A stretch of 64,000 bases of DNA, taken from positions 1 through 64,000 of the forward strand of contig NZ_JNFG01000003.1 of NCBI RefSeq assembly GCF_000729995.1. Direction: 5' to 3'. This document shows, in pieces, positions 25,890 to 35,097 of the stretch. The notes under the pieces were generated by a model, which did no database searches, was not told where the DNA came from, and saw only the letters and a list, made by a program, of their open reading frames with translations. How positions within the stretch are numbered: the stretch's first letter is position 1; every line of letters starts with the position of its first letter. The translations under genes were made by a program, and so were the position numbers. Origin of the DNA: Caballeronia sordidicola. GTDB taxonomy: Bacteria; Pseudomonadota; Gammaproteobacteria; Burkholderiales; Burkholderiaceae.

Positions 25890-27529
25890 CTCACCGCCCT
25901 CCGTTCGACTGCTTTATTGACCGTGCCAAGGGCTCCGGGATGACTCCTGCCCCTAGCCTGCCGTGCCATTTCATCCCACACGGGTTCCAGAGCGTGTCGC
26001 GCCTTCTGGTAGACCGGGAACGCCTGTGCATAGGTTTGCATCCGCTCCGGATCGGGCGTCTCGACCGGTCCCAGCAGCGGAGTAACCCACTCGGCGATGC
26101 ACGCCTGCATGTCGGGATAAACGCCAAGTGCGACCGCCGCCATCATGGCCGCACCGGCCGCGCCCGCTTCTTCACGCGTGGACGTTCGCACCGGAGCGCC
26201 TACCACTGCGCCAAGCACCGCACGCAACGCGCGCGACCGGGTTGCACCGCCTGTCAGGCGGAGCTCTGCCGGCATCGCGCCGCCCATTGCCGCATAGCAA
26301 TCGCGCGCGGCCATTCCGAGCCCCTCGACCACCGCAAGCAACAAATCCGGGAAACGGCTTTCGCTTGTCAGTCCTGTGAAGTTGGCGCGCGCGTTGGCGT
26401 TAACGAATGGACCACGCTCGCCTGCATCGGAGATATAAGGGTGGTAAAGGTGCGCTCCTGGCCGGCCTGCTTGCAGCCATCCATCGATGCGTTTCACCCG
26501 ATCACTTTGCGAGAGCGGTGTGCCGAATTCCGCGAGCAGGTCGCACGCCAGATTCAAGAGCCAGTCAACGTTCAGCGTCGCCGCCATGTTCGACTGCACC
26601 TGCGCCGACATGCCCGGCATTGGCAACGCGATGACGTACCCGGTGCCCTCGGCGTTCAGATATACGTCGGTGTTCTGTACTGCACGCATATGCATGCCCG
26701 TCGATCCTATGATCGAGCAGGTGGCGCCCACCGCACCCTCTGTGTGGATGCCGGCGCCCAACGCCGTCAGAACAATATCGACGAATCCCAGGCACACCGG
26801 CGTTCCAGCCAAGAGGCCCGTTGCCGCCGAAGCTTCAGGCGACAGCGCATGGGTGGTCTCGGTGCCGTCGACGATCTCGGGCAACAGACCACGCCGCGCC
26901 GACAGGCCCAACGTTTCGATCACCGAGTCGTCATAGCGCCGGGTGCGGAAATTGCCATAGGTAAAGCTCGCCTCCGACGGGTCCGTTGCGCGCACCCCGG
27001 TGAGGTTGAGATATAGCCAGTCCTTGCAATGCAACGCGACTTCGGAGCGATCGAGCACATCGGGCGTCGTCGCGTCCATGTGCGCGATCTGCGCGCCCTG
27101 GCTGCACGCCGCCAGCCCGGTGCCCGTGGCCTCGAAGCGAGCACGGCTTGCCGGGCTTCCTTGTAGCCGTCGCACGGTATCCGCGGCACGCGCGTCCAGC
27201 CAAAGCCAGGCGTCGGTCGCGGGCTTATTTCCCGCACCGACCAGCCAGGTTCCATCGCCCTGCCCCGTCACCGCCACCGCCGCGGTGCGTCGCGCCAGGC
27301 CATCGACCTTGGCGCCAAGATCACGCAGCGTCTGCGCGCAGTCCGCCCACGTTTGGTCCAGCGACTGAAAGGCCGCGCCATCGGCACTCGTGGTGTAGCG
27401 GTTAGGAACCGATGCAACCGCAATCTGCCGCCCTGCCAGGTCGAAGGCAACAGCCTTGATGACCGACGTGCCGGCGTCGATACCGATCAGGAGATCGCGT
27501 CCGGCGCTGGCGCTCGGTGAGGGAACCAT
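25886..27529 (-). CDS. eryA: EryA-like FGGY erythritol kinase
   Basis: A 547-aa FGGY-family kinase. The phosphate-binding motif IGIDAGTSVIKAVAFD is near residue 15-30, VTGQGDGTWLVG near 88, and the C-terminal ATP motif LTGGATRSRALRAV near 430 with AGAAGAAMMA near 460. The order kinase, FAD dehydrogenase, EryC-like protein, with a SorC-type regulator directly upstream, matches the Brucella ery genes, where EryA makes L-erythritol 4-phosphate. The ATG at 27529 shares one base with the stop of the regulator gene (TGATG); a GTG one codon earlier is also in frame. Confidence 0.84.
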   Translation of the reverse strand: MVPSPSASAGRDLLIGIDAGTSVIKAVAFDLAGRQIAVASVPNRYTTSADGAAFQSLDQTWADCAQTLRDLGAKVDGLARRTAAVAVTGQGDGTWLVGAGNKPATDAWLWLDARAADTVRRLQGSPASRARFEATGTGLAACSQGAQIAHMDATTPDVLDRSEVALHCKDWLYLNLTGVRATDPSEASFTYGNFRTRRYDDSVIETLGLSARRGLLPEIVDGTETTHALSPEASAATGLLAGTPVCLGFVDIVLTALGAGIHTEGAVGATCSIIGSTGMHMRAVQNTDVYLNAEGTGYVIALPMPGMSAQVQSNMAATLNVDWLLNLACDLLAEFGTPLSQSDRVKRIDGWLQAGRPGAHLYHPYISDAGERGPFVNANARANFTGLTSESRFPDLLLAVVEGLGMAARDCYAAMGGAMPAELRLTGGATRSRALRAVLGAVVGAPVRTSTREEAGAAGAAMMAAVALGVYPDMQACIAEWVTPLLGPVETPDPERMQTYAQAFPVYQKARHALEPVWDEMARQARGRSHPGALGTVNKAVERRAVR

Positions 27530-28506
27530 CACGCGGCCTCCTCGTTGATCGTTCCGCGATTCAACGCGAGCGCCGTGGCTTCATCCGTGATCAATCCGCT
27601 GAGGAGCCCGCTGTTCAGAACGGCCCGGATCGCGTCCACCTTTTCAGCGCCCCCGGCGATGGCGACAATGCGCCGCCCGGTCAGATCAGAGAGATTGGGC
27701 GCCACCGTGCGCGCAGCCAACGATGTTTCGACGGACTTGCCAGCCTCATCGAAAAAGTGGCCCAGCACTTCCCCTTGGCCGCCCATGTCGCGTACTTCGC
27801 GAATTTCTGCCGGCTCGATCATCTGCGATGCAACGAGTTGCGCGTCGGGCTGCGCGGTGCCGATACCGACGATCATCAGGTCCGCATGCGCCGCCAGATC
27901 GAACACCTCCCGCACGCCGCGCTGCGACAGCAACACCTCGCGGTCTTCAGCCGTATTGGCGAAAAACGGCAGCGGCAGCACGTAAGACACAGCACCAGTT
28001 TTTTCCGCCAGACGGTGAATGACGTCGTACGGATTCGCCGTGTAGTTGCGCGTGACGCCGCCCAGCAGCGACACGAAACGCACCTTGCCGGCATCGATGC
28101 GCGGCATGTCGGCCACGACGGCAGCAAGCGTCCGGCCATGCCCCATGCCGATCACGCCGCCTTGACGAGCCGCGATCTCGCGCTGCAGAAAGTGCGCCCC
28201 GGCAACGCCGAGCGCACGCAGCGGCAAGCCAACCTCGTGCAGATCCGGAACTACTTCGCAATACGCCAGCCCGTAGCGCTCGGCAAGTTCTGCTTCCAGT
28301 ACGACGCATTCGGCCACGTCGCCGTCGATCGTGACCTTTACCGCGCCGCTCTGATTAGCGCGCGTGATAAGCCGATGCGCCTTGACGTTGCTTACCCCGA
28401 GGCGCAAGGCGACATCGGCCTGCGTCTGCCCTGCCGCGTAATGCAACCACGCCGCCCTGATCGCGAGACTGTCTTCGGCATCACGCCTGTCGGCGGACTT
28501 CGTCAT
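27529..28506 (-). CDS. eryD: EryD-like SorC/DeoR sugar-binding regulator
   Basis: A 325-aa SorC-family regulator. An N-terminal helix-turn-helix (about residues 12-60, with AAGQTQADVALRLGVSNVKAH) precedes a sugar-phosphate-binding domain (about 65-320) containing GMGHGRTL and SLLGGVTRN-type phosphate loops. SorC proteins respond to phosphorylated sugars; EryD represses ery genes and is released by erythritol. It is the first gene of the 16-kb operon and would autoregulate it. GGAG lies 5 nt before the ATG. Confidence 0.84.
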   Translation of the reverse strand: MTKSADRRDAEDSLAIRAAWLHYAAGQTQADVALRLGVSNVKAHRLITRANQSGAVKVTIDGDVAECVVLEAELAERYGLAYCEVVPDLHEVGLPLRALGVAGAHFLQREIAARQGGVIGMGHGRTLAAVVADMPRIDAGKVRFVSLLGGVTRNYTANPYDVIHRLAEKTGAVSYVLPLPFFANTAEDREVLLSQRGVREVFDLAAHADLMIVGIGTAQPDAQLVASQMIEPAEIREVRDMGGQGEVLGHFFDEAGKSVETSLAARTVAPNLSDLTGRRIVAIAGGAEKVDAIRAVLNSGLLSGLITDEATALALNRGTINEEAA

Positions 28507-28756
28507 GTCTTCTCCACGTGCAAATCGAAAAAATGAATTTTTTTTCGTCTGCTGTAATTTATTTCATCTGTGCCAAGGATAGCAAGCAAATCCCCTGTCG
28601 GCATCCGCTAAAACCCTTACTCGCAAGCCGTCATACTTATGAAAGCTTGGTCGCGAGAGTTTGGGTTTGGGGAAGGTTCAGCGATGCTTCCGGCGGCCAT
28701 TCGCATAGATCAGCCGTATGGGATGATTTGCAATCTGGATAAAGGAAGGACGAGCG
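28507..28756. promoter_or_regulatory. Promoter region of the tetritol operon, candidate operator
   Basis: A 250-nt divergent gap between eryD and the methyltransferase gene. It is AT-rich near eryD and contains a near-palindrome with GAAAAAA and TTTTTTC arms (28527-28546), and weak -35/-10 candidates (TTGCTT, TGAAAT on the minus strand). The operon-wide regulator would be expected to bind here; the exact site is a guess. Confidence 0.4.
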
Positions 28757-29440
28757 ATGAACATCGAAGCGTTGAGCGACGGCAAGATAATCGAGGCCTG
28801 GAAGCGCAACGCTTCGCCCTGGACGAATGCGGTTCGTGCCGGCGAAATCGAGAGCCGGAGATTGGTGACCGATCGCGCAATCCTGGACGCGGTGCTCGCG
28901 TGCAAACCGCAGACGGTCATTGATCTGGGTTGTGGCGAAGGCTGGCTTGCCCTTGCGCTCCAGCAGAATGGGATCGAGGTAACGGCGGTGGATGCGGTGC
29001 CGGCATTGGCCCTCGCTGCGAGGCAGGCGGGCGTGGTCGACAGCCGCGTGATGTCTTACGAAGAGATCGCGGAAGGACAGCTAAAACTTAGCGCCGATGT
29101 CGTGGTCTGCAACTTCGCGCTACTCGGAAAGGAATCCGTAGACGGCCTGCTGCGGACCGTTCCACAGTTGCTCAAGCCGGATGGCGCCTTGATCGTGCAA
29201 ACGCTGCATCCGCTTGTTTCATGCGGTGATCTGCCTTACGTCGACGGCTGGCGGCCAGGTTCATGGGCAGGGTTTGGCCCCGCATTCACCGATGCCCCGC
29301 CCTGGTACTTCAGGACATTGGGCACGTGGCTCGACCTCATACGGACTAGCGGGCTGACGCTTCGCGCACTGCAAGAGCCCATAGACCCGCGAACTGGCAG
29401 GCCGGCATCCGTTGTGTTTCGTGCGCATCGGATTGGATGA
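28757..29440 (+). CDS. Class I SAM-dependent methyltransferase
   Basis: A 227-aa Rossmann-fold methyltransferase. Motif I, VIDLGCGEGWLA, is at about residues 54-65 and is followed by the acidic end of strand 2 (VTAVDAVP near 75). The rest fits a class I fold: VVCNFALLG and a LLKPDGALIVQTLH loop near 135. No accessory domain points to a substrate (small molecule or protein). An AAGGAAGG-type ribosome site lies before the ATG. It stands alone on the plus strand between the tetritol operon and the siderophore receptor genes. Confidence 0.85.
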   Translation: MNIEALSDGKIIEAWKRNASPWTNAVRAGEIESRRLVTDRAILDAVLACKPQTVIDLGCGEGWLALALQQNGIEVTAVDAVPALALAARQAGVVDSRVMSYEEIAEGQLKLSADVVVCNFALLGKESVDGLLRTVPQLLKPDGALIVQTLHPLVSCGDLPYVDGWRPGSWAGFGPAFTDAPPWYFRTLGTWLDLIRTSGLTLRALQEPIDPRTGRPASVVFRAHRIG

Positions 29441-29457
29441 CCGGCCCCAACTACACA

Positions 29458-30147
29458 CTACGCGGACTGTAACGCCATCACGATCATGGTCACCAGCGAC
29501 ACGACGAAGATCGAAGCGCCGATCGTCTTGCGTCGATTCAGCTCGGTCCAAAGCAGCACGCCGGTAAGCGACAGCAAAATCAGGCTGCCCGCGATCGAAT
29601 CCGCAAACAGGATCCAGCCGACACCTGCTCCTTCCGAGCGATGCAACCCTTCAAGTGTGCTAATCAAACCCTGATCGCGACGTTCGACGTTGACGAGGTT
29701 CCCGCCCTTCCACATATCCGCCGTGACCAGATAGTGCGGCGCTATAAAGCGGATCACCCAGTGCTCGGGCTGGATCACGGACTGGTCGCCCCACGTGACG
29801 GGTTTGGCCTTTTCACGCGTCACTCGCTCGGCAGGACGGTCGAGCTTTAATTCGGCCTGCAGAAATTGCGCAAGCTCAGCAGGCGACTTGGGCGGTGGCG
29901 TCGGCATGGCGACCTGGATCGCCGATACGCTGGGACCGCCGACCTTGATCTTCATCGTCGCACGATGATTCTGGAGTATCCCTGTCACGCCAAAGAGCAG
30001 GCCGAGTACCGCACCCCACAATCCGATCCAGCCGTGAACGCGGCGCAGCCACTTGAGAAAAGTGCTGCGGCGAGAGCGCGATTTCTGCGCGCTGTCCTGG
30101 GATGCCGCCGCCGGTTCGGCGTTATTTTTTAGTGTGCTTGCCTGCAT
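29458..30147 (-). CDS. PepSY-associated membrane protein
   Basis: A 229-aa inner-membrane protein with a helix near residues 38-60 (containing the conserved HGWIGLWGA start of PepSY-associated helices) and two more helices in the C-terminal 60 residues. The periplasmic middle part is where PepSY-type domains sit. These proteins often accompany TonB siderophore receptors and may be ferric-reductase-like; activity here is unproven. The ATG at 30147 is preferred although the frame stays open 47 codons further. It lies 37 nt after the receptor gene and is likely in one transcript with it. Confidence 0.78.
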   Translation of the reverse strand: MQASTLKNNAEPAAASQDSAQKSRSRRSTFLKWLRRVHGWIGLWGAVLGLLFGVTGILQNHRATMKIKVGGPSVSAIQVAMPTPPPKSPAELAQFLQAELKLDRPAERVTREKAKPVTWGDQSVIQPEHWVIRFIAPHYLVTADMWKGGNLVNVERRDQGLISTLEGLHRSEGAGVGWILFADSIAGSLILLSLTGVLLWTELNRRKTIGASIFVVSLVTMIVMALQSA

Positions 30148-30184
30148 GGTTTCGTGTGGGTGTATTGAGGGGAAGCGCGAAGCG

Positions 30185-32356
30185 CTAGAAATCGAACGTA
30201 GAACTAAGCTCGAGCGTGCGGCCGAGGCCAACACCAATCTGATTCGATCCGACGGCACTCCAGTAACGCTTGTTGGTCGCGTTTTCAAGGTTCGCCTGGA
30301 TCGTCGCCCGCTTGCCGAAGATGCGCGTCGTGTAGCGCAGGCCGGCGGTCAACAACGTGTAGCCGCCTATCGACGCCTGGTCGAGATCGTTCACCGCGCG
30401 AGGCCCGATGTAGTACAACCCGCCATTGATCGAGAGCCCGGCCACCGCCGGTATGCGGTAGTCGGCAAACAGGCTCGCGGTGACGTGAGCAGCGTTTTCG
30501 GGGGTCTTGCCTACCAGTGTTGGATCGGGCGAGTCGACCTGCGTCGCATCAAGATAGACTGCTGAAGCGATGACCGACAGGTCGCGCGTCAGATCCCCTT
30601 GCAGCGAAAATTCGACGCCTCTATACCGTGCATTGCCGTTCATCACGAAGACGTTGTCGGCGTTGGTACCGGTCGATGGCTGACGCAAATTGAACAACGC
30701 GACCGACGCGAGCATGTTGTTCGTGATCCGGGTCCGCACGCCGATTTCTTCTTGCTTGCTGACACCAGCAGGCAGGATCTGATTGGCGTTTTCGGCGGTG
30801 GCGGGTGCGCTGCCTTCGGACTCCAGCGCTTCGACATAGCTCGCGTAGACGCTGGTGCTTGGCGTCACCCTGAAGCTCAGGCTGGCGGACGGTGTTGTCC
30901 TGCTGATGTCGGAGTTGGGTGTTCCCGCTTGCGACGTGATGTATTCGGATTGCCGTAGCCCCGGAATGAATTGCAGCCGTGAGGTCAGGTCGATCCGGTC
31001 GAACACATAAGCGCCGCCGTTGCGCACATGCTGCGCGAAGAATTGCTTCGGCGTGCCGCTTGGCGTCAGCGTGGTGATATCGACAGGGTTGTAAAGGTTT
31101 TGCGGCGCAGTGAAGGTGTACGACGTGAAGTTCGGCTGATACATCCAGTCTTGCGAGACGCCCATCGTCAGGTCATGAGCGATCGAGCCGGTCTTGAACA
31201 CGCCGTTCGTCTCGAGGCGGACCGTCTCGTTCTGGTATCGCTGACCGAATTGCTGGGTGGCCTGCACGGTGCCGGCGCCCGTTGTCACATTGTATTTCTG
31301 GAAGACCCAGTTCCAGCGGTCGCGCCGCGTGATCGACTCGCCCGCTGCAAGGTTCACGCTCCAGTTGTCCGATAAAGCGTAGTTGGCGCGGAACAGGTTC
31401 GTGTCTGCGCTTGAACGCGTCGGATAGCCGGCGCCTGACAACAATTTGTTTGGATCAGGAATGCCGGGCAGGGAAATGACGCCCTGTTTGTTCGCCGCGA
31501 GCGGCACGATGCCCGCTTGCTCGACAATGCTGGTCTCGATGTGTTCAAGATCGTACTGGAGCGTCAAGCGGCTGTTCACACGCCAGTCGAGCGCCGCACT
31601 GATGAACTTTCGATAACCGTGATCGCCCTCGATCGGCGCCTCGACATGCTCGTCCATCGCGTTGACGCGCACGCCGAACTGATCGTCCGTGCCGAAGCGC
31701 CGGGCGATGTCGACGTGCGTGCCGTACGACCCTCGCGAATCACCGAGCAGCGAGACACTCGTAACCGGCTCGGTGCCGGCGTGCTTGGTGACCATGTTCA
31801 CGATGCCGGCCGGTGCGGCAAATCCGTAGTAGAGCGCGGACGCCGCTTTCAGGACTTCGACGCGCTCCTTGTCTTCCATCGGCATCCAGATGTTGTTGTC
31901 GATCGGCAGGATCCCGTTGAAGTAGAAGCTCGCGCGGTTGTCGAGCGGGATGCCGCGAATAGACAGATTATCGTAAGCAAGACCGCTGAGCTGCTGGCGA
32001 GTAACGCCGGCCACATTGCGCAGCGCATCGTAAAGGCCGGTGTCTCCCTGAGCATCCATCACGCTGCGCGTCACTACATTTACGGTAGCGGGCACGTCAA
32101 GCACATCCATTCCACGATACGGACCCGTTTCAACCGATGCAGGCGCAAAGCCCTGTGCCCGCTGACTTGTAACCGTTACCGCGGGAAGCTGCTGGGCGCC
32201 CGATTCATCGGTTGTGGGAACTGCTGTGCTGCTGGTTGTATCGGCCATCGCCGGCCGTGCTGCCATTCCGATCAAGCCTGCTGCCACCAAAGCGCTGACG
32301 AGCGGCGCCCTTTTATTGAGCGGCAACCGTCTACCCGCCCTTTTTCCGCGACACAT
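30185..32356 (-). CDS. TonB-dependent siderophore receptor
   Basis: A 723-aa outer-membrane receptor of the FhuA/FpvA class. A signal peptide (basic start, hydrophobic core, cleavage after AMA near residue 38) is followed by the plug domain (about 70-185, with the TVTSQRAQ TonB-box-like region before it) and a 22-strand barrel ending in the terminal Phe of LELSSTFDF. The typical VLKAASALYYGFAAPAGIVNM segment is present in the plug. It would import a ferric siderophore. A Fur-like site overlaps its promoter. The ligand is unknown. Confidence 0.9.
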   Translation of the reverse strand: MCRGKRAGRRLPLNKRAPLVSALVAAGLIGMAARPAMADTTSSTAVPTTDESGAQQLPAVTVTSQRAQGFAPASVETGPYRGMDVLDVPATVNVVTRSVMDAQGDTGLYDALRNVAGVTRQQLSGLAYDNLSIRGIPLDNRASFYFNGILPIDNNIWMPMEDKERVEVLKAASALYYGFAAPAGIVNMVTKHAGTEPVTSVSLLGDSRGSYGTHVDIARRFGTDDQFGVRVNAMDEHVEAPIEGDHGYRKFISAALDWRVNSRLTLQYDLEHIETSIVEQAGIVPLAANKQGVISLPGIPDPNKLLSGAGYPTRSSADTNLFRANYALSDNWSVNLAAGESITRRDRWNWVFQKYNVTTGAGTVQATQQFGQRYQNETVRLETNGVFKTGSIAHDLTMGVSQDWMYQPNFTSYTFTAPQNLYNPVDITTLTPSGTPKQFFAQHVRNGGAYVFDRIDLTSRLQFIPGLRQSEYITSQAGTPNSDISRTTPSASLSFRVTPSTSVYASYVEALESEGSAPATAENANQILPAGVSKQEEIGVRTRITNNMLASVALFNLRQPSTGTNADNVFVMNGNARYRGVEFSLQGDLTRDLSVIASAVYLDATQVDSPDPTLVGKTPENAAHVTASLFADYRIPAVAGLSINGGLYYIGPRAVNDLDQASIGGYTLLTAGLRYTTRIFGKRATIQANLENATNKRYWSAVGSNQIGVGLGRTLELSSTFDF

Positions 32357-32451
32357 CGTTAAAACCCCCGAATGAACGTGTGAGCGCGATCCCGCAGGCC
32401 AGCCGTTTAAGCTGGATCGAGGGATGCGCACTCCCGTTCATTTATTCAACA

Positions 32452-32497
32452 AATAAGAATGATTCGTGTTTATATTATTATTTATGTAAAAAATCAA
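32452..32497 (-). promoter_or_regulatory. Fur-like promoter of the siderophore receptor
   Basis: On the minus strand TTGATT (32497-32492) and TATAAA (32474-32469) are 17 nt apart, a strong sigma-70 promoter. Directly downstream, AATAAGAATGATTCGTGTT (32452-32470 on the plus strand) matches the Fur-type palindrome AATGAGAATGATTCTCATT at 15 of 19 bases by eye and covers the predicted start point. Iron repression by Fur is inferred. Confidence 0.55.
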
Positions 32498-32738
32498 GTG
32501 ACACTTTCGCGTCGAGTGCTGCGGGCGTAGTGTTCGGGCCTCGCGGCGGGTCAGGATTATCAATAGGAATGCTGATCGTCTTGCTTACGCATGACAATTT
32601 GAAAGAACCCGCTCACGCTCACGGCTCACTGCGACCGTTCGACATTGCGGTCCGAATCGCCGACAATCGCACCTGGCGTGCTTCCTCACGACCGAAACCG
32701 CAGCAAGACTGTCCGCACACCTATAACAACCGCCATCC

Positions 32739-33338
32739 ATGCTTTCAACTTCTAGCGCCACGCTGATGACGTTAGGCACCGCTATCGTGCTTGTCATGCC
32801 GGGTCCGACCAACACGTTGCTCGCCACCGCCGGTCTAAGATGCGGTTTAAGGCGCTCTGCCCATCTGACTGCCGCCGAGTTCGCCGGCTACCTCGTGTCG
32901 ATTTCAGGCTGGGGATATTTCCTGTCACATGCGGCGACCTCGCTCACCTGGCTACCGACGCTATTGCGTATTGCGAGCGGCCTTTATCTTGCCTACCTCT
33001 CGGTTCGCATGTGGCAAACAGCGAACTCGTTGCCTTCATCGGCGCAAGGGACGATCGGCCTGCGTGTGTTGTTTACCGCGACATTGCTCAACCCGAAAGC
33101 CATCCTGTTCGGCGGCACGATTTTCCCCGTGGTTGCGTTCGAGAGTTTCGGCGCTTATCTTGAAGCCATGGCAATCTTCACGGCCCTGCTAGTTCCAATC
33201 GGGCTGGCATGGATCGCATTTGGCGCAGAACTCGGCAGCGGCCGCTTGATGCGGGTCAGTCCGGTGCACATGCAGCGTTGTGCATCGATTGTCCTGGCGG
33301 CCTTTTCCTTATCTCTTGCGTGGGCAGCCTTGCATTAG
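32739..33338 (+). CDS. LysE/RhtB-family exporter
   Basis: A 199-aa inner-membrane protein with about six spans and the family start VMPGPTNTLLATAGLRCG near residue 19-36. LysE/RhtB proteins export amino acids or related small metabolites. Length is typical. No neighbour indicates the substrate; proximity to the siderophore receptor may be accidental, as the gene is on the other strand and 380 nt away. The ATG at 32739 has no strong ribosome site. Confidence 0.85.
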   Translation: MLSTSSATLMTLGTAIVLVMPGPTNTLLATAGLRCGLRRSAHLTAAEFAGYLVSISGWGYFLSHAATSLTWLPTLLRIASGLYLAYLSVRMWQTANSLPSSAQGTIGLRVLFTATLLNPKAILFGGTIFPVVAFESFGAYLEAMAIFTALLVPIGLAWIAFGAELGSGRLMRVSPVHMQRCASIVLAAFSLSLAWAALH

Positions 33339-33383
33339 CCTCTGCCGACACACCACCCGCGTTTCACGAACGCACCAAGCACA

Positions 33384-35048
33384 TTACACTTCGCTGCGCT
33401 TGAGCAAGTAATCGAGCCCACCCACGCGATACCACCGGTAGCCATAAGGCTCGAGAACGACGCTATGGCGGCCATCGGCGCCCACTTGGCTGTGGTCGTC
33501 GGACAGCAGGTTGACGAGCATGTCGTCGCCGGGATTCGTACAGCCCGACCTGAACTTCACCGTGCACGCCTCAGCGCTGAAGTTATGCAGGCACAAGACC
33601 GAATTGTTGCGCCAGTCGTAGCGCAGGGCGAGGACATCGTTGCGAGAAACGCGTAAGACCGCGAAGTCGCCCCAACTGATCTCAGGCACCTCCCGACGCA
33701 TGCGAATCAGGCGTTCCGTCCAGTTCAGGAACGAATTGGGGTCGCGCCGCTGGTCGGCCACATTGACCCGTTCGTAACCGTACGGACCACCCGAAATGAC
33801 TCGCGCGACAGGCCGCGGATGCTTGGTAAAACCTCCATGCGGCTCGCTGGACCACTGCATCGGCGTACGCGCGCATTCACGTTCTGGCAGACGCAGATCG
33901 TCACCCATGCCGATTTCATCGCCGTATCGGAAGACTGGAGTTCCCGGCAGCGTCAACATCAAGCTGTAAGCCAGTTCAAGACGACGCCGGTCGCCGGAGA
34001 GCATCGGCGCAATCCTTCTGCGGATGCCCCTTTCGTATAGCTGCATGTCCGGATCCGGCCCGAAGGCCGCAAAGACCGTGGCACGTTGCTCAGGCGTCAG
34101 GCGGCCGAGATCCAGTTCATCGTGGTTGCGCAGGAACACGCCCCATTGCGCCGTCGCCGGCCGCGGTCGGGTCGCGAGCAGCGCCTTCTTCAGCGGCGCC
34201 GTATCCGCGCTAGCCAGCGTGTAGAACGTATTCTGGTTGACCTGGAAATTGAACATCATCTGGAGACGCTCGCCGTCGTCGCCGAAATAATCCAGGTCGG
34301 TATCGGGCAGGACATTCGCCTCCGCGAGGATGATCGCGTCGCCCTTGCGCCACTGCAGGAACTCCCGGAAGGTACGCAGCATGTCGTACTGCTCGACCGG
34401 CTTCGTGACCTTGGCGCCCTTTGTCGATATCACGAAGGGCACGGCGTCCATCCGGAAACCCGACACGCCAAGTTGAATCCAGAAGCCCATCACTTTCAGG
34501 ATCTCCGCCTGCACATGCGGGTTGGCGGTATTCAAGTCCGGCTGGAAGTCATAGAAACGATGGAAGTACCAAAGCGCTGCTTGCTTGTCGTAAGTCCACG
34601 TCGACTTCTGAACGCCCGGGAACACGATTCCGTCCCGGGCATTGCGCGGTTTCTTGTCGGCCCACACATACCAGTCGCGATATTTCGAGTCAGGATCGCT
34701 ACGTGCTTCGCGGAACCATGCGTGCTGATCGGACGTGTGGTTGACCACGAGATCGATCATGACGCGCAGGCCGCGCTGATGGCAGGCATGCGCAAACTCG
34801 GCGAAATCGCCTAGCGTGCCGTAGCGGGGATCGACGTTGTAGTAGTCAGAGATGTCATAGCCGGCATCAAGGCCGGGCGACGGCTGGAACGGCATCAGCC
34901 AGATAGTGGTAATGCCGAGGCCTTGCAGATAATCAAGGCGGCGGATAAGGCCCTGGAAGTCGCCGACGCCATCGCCGTTTGCGTCCATGAACGTGCCTAC
35001 CGAGAGGCAATAGACGACTGCATTCTTGTACCAGAGGTCGTTTAGCAT
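33384..35048 (-). CDS. GH13 alpha-amylase/trehalose-synthase-like enzyme
   Basis: A 554-aa glycoside hydrolase family 13 protein. The TIM barrel holds the catalytic triad: nucleophile D201 in GFRMDAVPF, acid E243 in ILAEANV, and D310 in RNHDEL. The opening WYKNAVVYCLSVGTFMDANGDGVGDF resembles trehalose synthases (TreS), with a Tyr/His active-site variation possible. A C-terminal beta domain ends near 545. No signal peptide, so cytoplasmic. It is divergent from a second GH13 gene, only 49 nt away. Confidence 0.85.
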   Translation of the reverse strand: MLNDLWYKNAVVYCLSVGTFMDANGDGVGDFQGLIRRLDYLQGLGITTIWLMPFQPSPGLDAGYDISDYYNVDPRYGTLGDFAEFAHACHQRGLRVMIDLVVNHTSDQHAWFREARSDPDSKYRDWYVWADKKPRNARDGIVFPGVQKSTWTYDKQAALWYFHRFYDFQPDLNTANPHVQAEILKVMGFWIQLGVSGFRMDAVPFVISTKGAKVTKPVEQYDMLRTFREFLQWRKGDAIILAEANVLPDTDLDYFGDDGERLQMMFNFQVNQNTFYTLASADTAPLKKALLATRPRPATAQWGVFLRNHDELDLGRLTPEQRATVFAAFGPDPDMQLYERGIRRRIAPMLSGDRRRLELAYSLMLTLPGTPVFRYGDEIGMGDDLRLPERECARTPMQWSSEPHGGFTKHPRPVARVISGGPYGYERVNVADQRRDPNSFLNWTERLIRMRREVPEISWGDFAVLRVSRNDVLALRYDWRNNSVLCLHNFSAEACTVKFRSGCTNPGDDMLVNLLSDDHSQVGADGRHSVVLEPYGYRWYRVGGLDYLLKRSEV

Positions 35049-35097
35049 TTAAACCTGCTCGTTGGGTCCAACCTGTGCAGTCATTCGAGGAACGAAA

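Noticed and set aside
28527-28546. A-run/T-run near-palindrome as the definite EryD operator
   Set aside because: It is low-complexity and lies in the leader; no second copy or known EryD consensus that I can match, so only listed as a candidate.
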